64,000 nucleotides of DNA. It comes from CBDFNC01 sp965249895 (GTDB taxonomy: Bacteria > Pseudomonadota > Gammaproteobacteria > Enterobacterales > CBDFNC01). Shown one piece after another: positions 27,692 through 36,600 of this stretch. The position numbers and the translations under genes are program-made. The stretch's first letter is position 1. Each line of letters starts with the position of its first letter. The notes below the pieces were generated by a model, which did not search any database, was not told the DNA's origin, and was given only the letters and a program-made list of their open reading frames with translations. The stretch is taken from assembly GCA_965249895.1 (NCBI GenBank), contig CBDFNC010000004.1, positions 868,001 to 932,000 of the forward strand. Reading direction: 5' to 3'.

Positions 27692-30600
27692 CTACTGTTT
27701 TTCAGTTACCAATGCCAAGTCTGTTCTCGTCAACATATCACCCATGGCTACCACTATCTTTCTGGGTCCCTTGAACGGGTCCCGCGCGTGCGCCGCAAGC
27801 ATGTTGTCCACCATTACCAAGTCGCCCTGCTGCCACTGGAACCGCACCGCGCACTCTTCGTAAAGCCGGCCAATAGTTTCCATTACTTTATCTTCAATGG
27901 GTGTACCATCGCCGTAATAAACGTTTCGTGGCATCATCTCCAGTCCCACCATATCCAGTAGGTCCGCTCTGACTTCAGGCTCCAGGCAATATATATGATG
28001 CAGTTGTACCTGATTAAAAAACGACTTTTCGCCTGATATTGGATGGGTTATGACCGCCGGACATAAGGTCCTCGTTTGCAATTCGTCCTCCCCTAACCAC
28101 TCAAATTCCATGCCTTCTTCCCGGCATTTTTGCTCGACTTCCTCCTTACTGTCAGTTTTAAAGAAATCCTGCCAGCTTACATCCAGTTGCTTGGTGAAGT
28201 TACGAACATAAAGCAGTTGTTTTTGCTCCAGCTTCCGCAGAATATCTTGCGGCATTCTGCGATACATTTCACGACAGTCGACAATAGGTGTTGCTCCACC
28301 TTCCGGCGCCACAATTTCAGAAAAAAACCATTGCTTCATCGGCCACTTTTGCAGATGCGAACTCTCGTTATGATAGAGAATCATCTGCTCTTCCGGATAA
28401 GGAGTCGACTTGTACGTTTTTTTCCCGCCTTCCTTTTTCGGTAAATCTCCATAATCTCCGTACAAGCCCGGAAACACTGCATTGGCAAAAGCTTCGAAAT
28501 CCTGCGGCGTTTTCAACGGGAATCCCCTGAATAAGATACCCGCGTGCTTGTACAGTAATTCATTGATGTAATCCCGATTTCCTTCAACCCAGGCGCAAAC
28601 ATCCAAATCGGCAACTGAAGGGGTCAAAATGACAGGGAAGATTTTTCCTTCTTCCAGGAAAGAGGTCTGAACCAACTGTGTCGGTTTCCTCACACTTGAG
28701 CCAGGTTTCAGCTTTTTCAACTTACCTAACTTAGCGCCTTTAGATTTTGCTTTTTCTATCTCCATCGCGGTATTTTCCCTTTTATCTAAAATATCGAATT
28801 GTGACAACAAGGTGTCCGGCTCTCTCACTATTTGCCCCAATAGGTGGCGGTACGACGCCATAAGATGCTGTGCACTGCCCTCTTTAAAGAGTGCTCTCTT
28901 AAATACACAGTTCACTTCAAGACCATCGGATTTTTCCGTGACAAAAATCCCCATATCGAATTTTGACTCAACGCCAGCCGATTCCATGGGTGTAATTTCA
29001 AGCCCAGGGATCTTCACCTCCGCTTGCGCCACGTTTTGCATTACAAACAGACTTTGTACGACCGGTTGATAAAATTTGTTTCTGGTGGGATTCAGGGTTT
29101 CCACTAATAAATCAAAGGGCAGTTGTTGGTTGGCGAAGACCTGCAAGGCGTTATCTTTCACCTGGTTCAGTAAATGGGAAAAGCGGGTGTTCCCATCTAC
29201 CTTAGTACGTATTGGCAGCACGTTAATAAAGAAGCCAATCAAACTCTCCAGCTGACTCTCCGTACGGCCGGCCAGGTCGGTACCCAAGACTATGTCTTCC
29301 AGGCCCTGCTCCCTATGCAGCGTGAGATTAAAACCTGCAAGCAATACCATAAACAAACTTGCCTGATGCTCGTAAGCCAATGTTTTTAACTCTTGAGTTA
29401 AGGCCAAATCCAATGAGATGACGACTTGGTCGCCTACGGTGGCTGGTTTTTCAGAACGAGCAAAATCCAATGGCAAATCCAATAGCTCCGGCGCCCCGAA
29501 CATATAGTCTCGCCAGAATGATTGGGTCCGCTTTAAATATTCCCCTTGAAGGCACTGCTTTTGCCAGGCAGCAAAGTCAGTATATTGTACAGGCAGTTCA
29601 GCCAACTTAGCCGCTTCCCCTTGCACCTTCGCGCTATACAACTGAATCAACTCTCTCGCCATGATTTGCATGGACCAATCGTCCGATGCGATATGGTGAG
29701 TCACCAAAACCAGTACGTGCTCTTCCTTGCCTAAGCTGAACAACTTGGCCCTGAGCATCAGAGAGTCAGCCAGGTCAAACGGAACATTTACCTCGTTGTC
29801 GATGTCAGCCTGAAGTGAGTGCTGTTGCCCTTGCTTATCCAGCTCACTTAAGTCCCTTACCAATAGTCGAAATGGCTCAACTGAGTTGACCAGCTGAAGT
29901 GGCTCATCATCGTGTTCAATATAGGTAGTACGTAATATCTCATGACGCTGAATCAAGGTACTAAGCGCATTTTCAAGCGCAGAAACATTCAGTTCGCCGG
30001 TCAAGTTGAGTAATGCTTTCATGTTATATGCCGTGCTAGCCCCTTCCAGTTGGTCTACTATCCACAGCCTCTGCTGACTGTAAGAAAGGGGCATTGCCTG
30101 AGACCGCTCCACTCTCTCCAAAATGGGCAGTTCGCTTCCCTGACTGCACGCCAAGACATCGGCCTGAGCCATTAAAGAACCCGCCTCAAAGACAGATTTG
30201 AGTGATAGTTTCTTATTCAACTGACTGGATATCTTGCTCACCAAACGTGTGGCCAGCAGCGAATGGCCGCCCAATTCAAAGAAATTATCCGTCCTTCCCA
30301 CTCGATCCACTTTCAGCAACTGCTGCCAAATATCAGCCAGCTGCCGTTCCATTTCAGTCTGTGGCGCCTGGTACTCTTTTTGTACCGTGCTGAAGTCCGG
30401 CGCGGGTAGTGCTTTACGATCCACCTTGCCATTATTGTTAAGTGGGAATACATCAAGAACCATGATCAATCCAGGCACCATATAGTCAGGTAGTTGATTT
30501 TTCAGCTTTCCGATCAACTCTTCCGTATTCAACTGAGCACCTATGCAAGTGGTCACATATGCAACTAACCGCTCATCGATATCTACCACAACGGCGTGGT

Positions 30601-33600
30601 CTACTTCTTCGGTCTGCTCAATAGCTCCCTCTATTTCCCCCAGCTCGATACGAAAACCGCGTACTTTTACCTGGAAGTCACGTCGCCCCAGGTAAACCAG
30701 GCTGCCATCGGGATTGCTGCGGACCAAGTCACCGGTCCGGTATATACGGCTACCGGCCCCGCCCGTGTTATCCTGAGTCCCTTTGGCAAATGGGTTTGGT
30801 ATAAAGGCTTGCGCGGTTAAATCGACCCTTGCCATGTACCCTCTAGCCAAACCTAGCCCACCTATATATAGCTCTCCCACTACCCCTTGTGGCACTGGGT
30901 TCAGGTTAGTATCCAAGACATACAACTGATTATTTAACGGTGCTTTACCTATGGTGATATCAGGATCTTTTATCCACTTTGCAGATGATATAACGGTGAC
31001 TTCTGTAGGACCGTACGCATTGAGTAATCGGACGTCTCGCTCTAGGAGTTTTTTAGCGAGCTTTGCCGATAAAGCTTCACCACCACTGATTGCCTTTAAC
31101 CCTTGCCAACGAGAGCATTCTTTTTCGACCAAAAACTGCCAGGTCGCTGGCGTAGCATGCAATACGCTGACCTTATGGCGTTCCATAAGGTGTACCAATG
31201 CTTCAGCGTCTAGGGTTTGCTCTTTATTGGCTATGATTACGTGAGCCCCTTGAACTAGGGGCAAAAACAACTCCAAGCCAGCCGGGTCAAAGGTGATGGT
31301 TGCAATTGCTAGCCAGCTGTCATTTTCGTCAATGCGTAAAATATTTTGCATCGCATGCAGATGGTTCGCGAAAGCGCCCCGACTGATCTGCACCCCTTTA
31401 GGTTTACCCGTACTGCCCGAGGTAAACAAGGTATACGCCAATTGTTGATGGTTTACATAACGACTAGGGTTGATGGTCCCTTGCCGCGCCAATTCCGCCG
31501 CTAGGCTTTCCAGCTCAATGACCTCTAGTCCTTCAGGTACAGCCGCTTTTGCCGCGGATGAGACCAAGATCAGGGATGGTTTAGCCTCATTTAGTACGGA
31601 TTGAATACGCGCCTTGGGCTGATGTGGGTCGAGGGGGACATACGCCGCGCCCGCTTTTTGAATCGCCAGTAAACTGACTAGCATCCAGGGCTCGCGCTCC
31701 GTACATTGGGCTACCAGTGTATCCGTACCGACACCTTGCACGAGTAACCAGTTCGCCAATTGATTGGCTTTTTCATTCAGCTCTCGGTAGCTAAGGCGCC
31801 CTTGTGTAAAGCTGGCGGCGGTACTGTCCGGGCGTAAAGCCACCTGCTGTTCGAAGAGTTTCACGAGATCCTTATCCAGTTCCACCTCCGCCAAAGACTC
31901 TGACCAGCTCAGTGACAGCAAGCTATGCTCTTGTTTATTAAGCAGAGGCAGACTATCCATCTTGGCTTCAATATTACCGGTCAAGGCCCCAATCAGATGA
32001 TGTAAGTCAGCCGCCAATTCATCACACACATCTTGTCGATAGTGAGAGGCCGAAACTTCTAACCTGATAGCCAAACGTTCACCCGGCTCAACGGATAAAG
32101 TGATAGGGTAGTTAGTACGCCCATGGCTTTCGAGCTGCTTCACTGCTAACCCACTTGCGCTATCTTTATCTTGCTCTACTGGGTAATTCTCGAAAACAAG
32201 TAAGCTTTCAAATAAGTTCTGACCTTGCGCAACACCACTCCAGCGTTGAATATCAGTCAATGGCGTACTTTCATGCTCCCTCATTGCCACATTAGCTTTT
32301 TGTATATTCTGCAGATAGTCACGGCATAACAATTCAGGACGCCAGCGAATACGCAAGGGCAGTGTATTAATAAACACACCTAGCGTATTTTCTATCCCAA
32401 CCAGTTCAGGTGGTCGCCCCGACGTGGTGACGCCAAATACTACATCTTGGCTTGCACTGTATTTTCCGAGTAACAGTGCCCAAACACCCTGAATAATTGT
32501 ATTTAGCGTAACCTTGGTTTTTTGCGCAAATTGACTCAACCTTTGCGTTTCCACATCAGTCAATACTACTTCTTGCCGCAATACTCCTGGGCTTTGAGAC
32601 AAGTGTTGAGCATCATAACGGGGTAACGGAGTAGCGGCTTCTATGCCGCTCATTTGCCCGCGCCAGAATGCTTCCGCTTCTGCTAAATCTCGGTTTTGCA
32701 ACCACCCTATGTATTGACCATAACTAATCTCTGGCGTAGTGATGTCTTGGCCCGTTAAATAGTGATTGACTACTTGATCAATCAATAGTGCTGAACTCCA
32801 GCCATCGACAACAAGGTGGTGACGGCTCCACACCATATACCAGGATTTCTCTTCCGTGCGAAACAAGGCAAGACGCATCAAGGGCGCATTATCCAAAGTA
32901 AAACCGCGGCCGATATCTTGCTCCAAATATTCGTTTAGGGCATGGGATTGTTGGTTCGGTGTGAGATCTCGCCAGTCTTTTTCAACTAAGGGTAAACTCA
33001 GCTGTTTCAACACTACTTGCAGCGGCTCATCTAGGTCTTGCCAGATAAAAGCAGTCCTCAGAATACTGTGAGCATCGATCACTTTTTGCCAGGCAGTAAC
33101 AAAGCGTTCGGTTGCTAGCTCACCGTCAATCTTTAATGCTAATTGGTTAAAGTAAGCGCCGGACAGGTCATCCTTTAGTGTATGAAATAGCATGCCCTGC
33201 TGGAGCGGCACCAAGGGGTAGATATCTTCTATTTGCCCGCCGCCATACTTCGCTGCCAAATCATCGAGCTGGCTTTGCTTAATTTGGCTTATAGGGAAGT
33301 CACTTGGGGTAAATCCAACATTCCCTTTAGCACTACAGTGGGTTATTAAGGCGCGCAGCGTATCCATCACGTATTGGGACAGCGCTGCAATTTCCTGCTT
33401 GGTGTTTGCCTGCTCACAATAAGACCAGTTGACGCTCAATTGACCATCCGACACGGCGCAGTTAATATCCAGCCAATGCGGACATGCACTTTTTAGATGG
33501 CGCTCACCCCCTTTAGGTCCATCGACAAGGCTTACCCAATCAATCTCGCGTTTCATCCCGTCTAACTGGCCCAAGTAATTAAAACTTACCTCTGGCTGAA

Positions 33601-36600
33601 CTAGTTCATGTTCTTCTTGGATTAGATATTTGACCAATCCAAACGACAAGCCTTTATCTGGAATTGCCCTTAGCTGCTCTTTAATACTCTTAAGGCTGGC
33701 GACCAGATCTTGTTCCGTGCTCAGTTGAACAGGGAAGCGTGTGGTGAACCAACCCAATGTGCGGGAAAGATCCGCACTCTCATCCGCATCGCGCCCATGT
33801 CCTTCAAGCTCGATGCTTACCCTTGAGTGCTGTAACCAGTTTGCCAAACCTTTTGCCAACGCGGTTAACAGTAGATCATTGATCTGGGTTCTATATGCCG
33901 AGGGGGCTCCTTCCAATAATGCCTTGGTTTCCGTCTTGCTCAGGCATGTGTCCAACTCTGCCCTGTTTTCCAACGTATTAACGGCGCTGTCATTGGTGGC
34001 TTTAGGTAGCCCGATATTGTCCTCACTCGTTTGTGACAACCAATAATCAAGGGAGCCGGCGGTCATGTTTTCCGTGGTTTGTTCCAACCTAAGGGCCCAT
34101 TGGCCATAAGAGGTAACTGGTGCGATTAATTCTACCGGTTGATTTTGCACTAATTGGGAGTAGGCGGTGAGCAGATCGTCGAGCAGAATGCGCCAAGACA
34201 CACCGTCGATCACCAGGTGATGAGCAATTAACAGCAAACGCCCCGGCTTTTCCGTGCCAAAGTCGAAATAAACCAGTTTAAATACTCTGCCTTTTTCTAG
34301 CTCTAAGCTGGCTTGAGCCCGGCTACATATATCTTCAAATTCCGTTTCGCCAGGGGATTGATTGGAATAGTCGTGATAATCCACTGGCGGTTCATATGAC
34401 GGAACTATGCTCTGTCGCCAGCCGCTTTCAGATCGATGAAAGCCAGCGCGCAACATAGGGTGATGCTCCAGTATTTCGCCAACAGCCTGGCGCAATACGT
34501 TCAATTCCAGCTGCTTATCCACCGACAACATCAACGACATGTTCCAATGATCGGTAAAGGGTTGATTTAGAGAGAAGAACCACTCCTGAATAGGAAGCAA
34601 AGGAAAACTTGTCGGTACATCTTCCAGGTGCACAACGGACGGCGCTGGATTTAGCTCTTTCACCAACCCGGCAATGCTTGGCTGGTCAAACAGTTGTTTG
34701 GGTGTGAGCATAACCCCTGCTGCCCTGGCTTTGGCCACCACTTGCAGACTTAAGATGGAATCGCCACCCAGCTCAAAGAAGTTGTCTTCCAGGCCGATAT
34801 CTTCGCGGCCTAACACAGCTTGCCAGATTTCCTTCAGCTTATCCGCTTCTTTGTCCATTGGAATTTCGGTAGCAGGCGCAAACAACTTCACCAGCGCCGC
34901 TATATTGGGCTTATCAAATAGCTGTTTCGGTGTGAGCTCGATGCCATGAGCTCGGGCTTTAGCCACTACTTGCAGGCTTAAGATGGAGTCGCCGCCCAAC
35001 TCGAAAAAGTTGTCTTCCAGGCCGATATCTTCACGGCCTAAAACAGCTTGCCAGATTTCCTTCAGCTTCTTGGCATTTTCATCCTTTTGAAGCATGGCAG
35101 TCGGTGCGAGCAAATTGGTAAGATCCGCTATATTGGGCTTATCAAACAGATGTTTAGGTGTGAGCTCGATGCCTTGTGCCCTTGCCTTAGCCACCACCTG
35201 TAAGCTAAGGATAGAATCCCCACCCAGTTCGAAGAAATTATCTTCCACCCCTATGTCATCACGTCCAAGCACCAGCTGCCAAATGGCCATTAAGGTTTGT
35301 GTTGTTTGTTCGGTTTTATTGCTTGGTTCGCTTTTAGCAGGCGCAAACAGCGCCGACAGCCCTGCGATAGTTGGCTCGTCAAACAATTGCTTTGGCGTCA
35401 GCTTAAATCCTGCAGCCCTCGCCTTGGCCACTACCTGCAAGCTCAGGATGGAATCACCTCCCAGCTCAAAAAAGTTATCCTCCGGGCCGATATCATCACG
35501 GCCCAGCACCACCTGCCATATCTCGTTAAACTTCGCTTCTACTTCACTACCAGCAGCTTGCTCCGCGTTGCTTGAGTGCGTTTTAGGCTGTGGCAGGCTC
35601 CGCCTGTCCACCTTTCCGTTGGCCAGTAACGGCAATTTAGACAAACAAACAATTTGTTTCGGTACCATATATTCCGGCAGGCTCGACAGCATAGTCTGTC
35701 TTATTTCTTGCTCCGCTCCCGGCTTTCCGGTGATGTAAGCCAACAACTCATTGCGCCCGGTTTTCTCTTTTGCCACCACAGCAGCGTTTCCTACGCCTGG
35801 CTGGACTTTCAGCCAGGCTTCCACTTCACCCAGCTCGACCCTATATCCACGCACTTTAACCTGGTGGTCCAGACGGCCGATGAATTCGACTACCCCTGCG
35901 GCATGCAACCTCACCTTGTCCCCGGTGCGGTACATTCGCGCTCCCGCTACAAAAGGGTTGGGAATAAAGCTCAGGGCTGTTTTTTCAACGTCTCCCAGGT
36001 AACCACGCGCCAGCATGGGACCACTGATATACAACTCACCATCACAACCTTCCGGTACCTGGCGTAATCCTCTGTCCAGCACCAAAACCTGATAGCCGGC
36101 CATGGCTCTACCCAGCGGTAAAGTGCCAGACAGGCCCGGATTCAGAGACTCGACGTCACCTGAGATACAACCTATCGTGCCCTCTGTGGGTCCATAGTGA
36201 TTAAGCACTCGGCAGCCCGGCTTCAATTCATTAACTTTTTCTACCAATCCTGCTGTTAGTCCCTCACCACCCAGTACCAGGCATTGCAAAGGCAAGAGAT
36301 CGGCGCTTTTTGCCACCGCCATCAGCGCATTAAGGTGAGACGGGACTATTTTCAGGCAATCCACCGGCTCCGCCGACAAGGTGTTTGTCAAGGCAATTGG
36401 ATCCTTGGCTGTCTCGTCGTCAATACAAACAAAGGTTCGCCCTGTCAGCAGGGCGCCGAATAAGCAGGTGTGGCCCAAATCCGCCGTTACCGAAGCCAGG
36501 CTCAACATGCGTGCATCTTCTGCCAACGATAAACCCGGCATAACCGCGTTCACATATCCTGTCAGGCCGCTTTGATTGACCCCCACAGCTTTGGGTGTCC

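Noticed and set aside
34650..35548. Reading the regular 228-237 bp repeat as a CRISPR or tandem DNA repeat, or as an assembly error
   Set aside because: The unit is a whole protein domain with conserved residues and varying codons in one open frame, so it is neither a CRISPR array nor a collapsed duplicate.
34674..35738. Plus-strand frames with internal repeats opposite the PCP array
   Set aside because: The repeat is the reverse strand of the four PCP copies; the minus-strand carrier motifs account for it completely.
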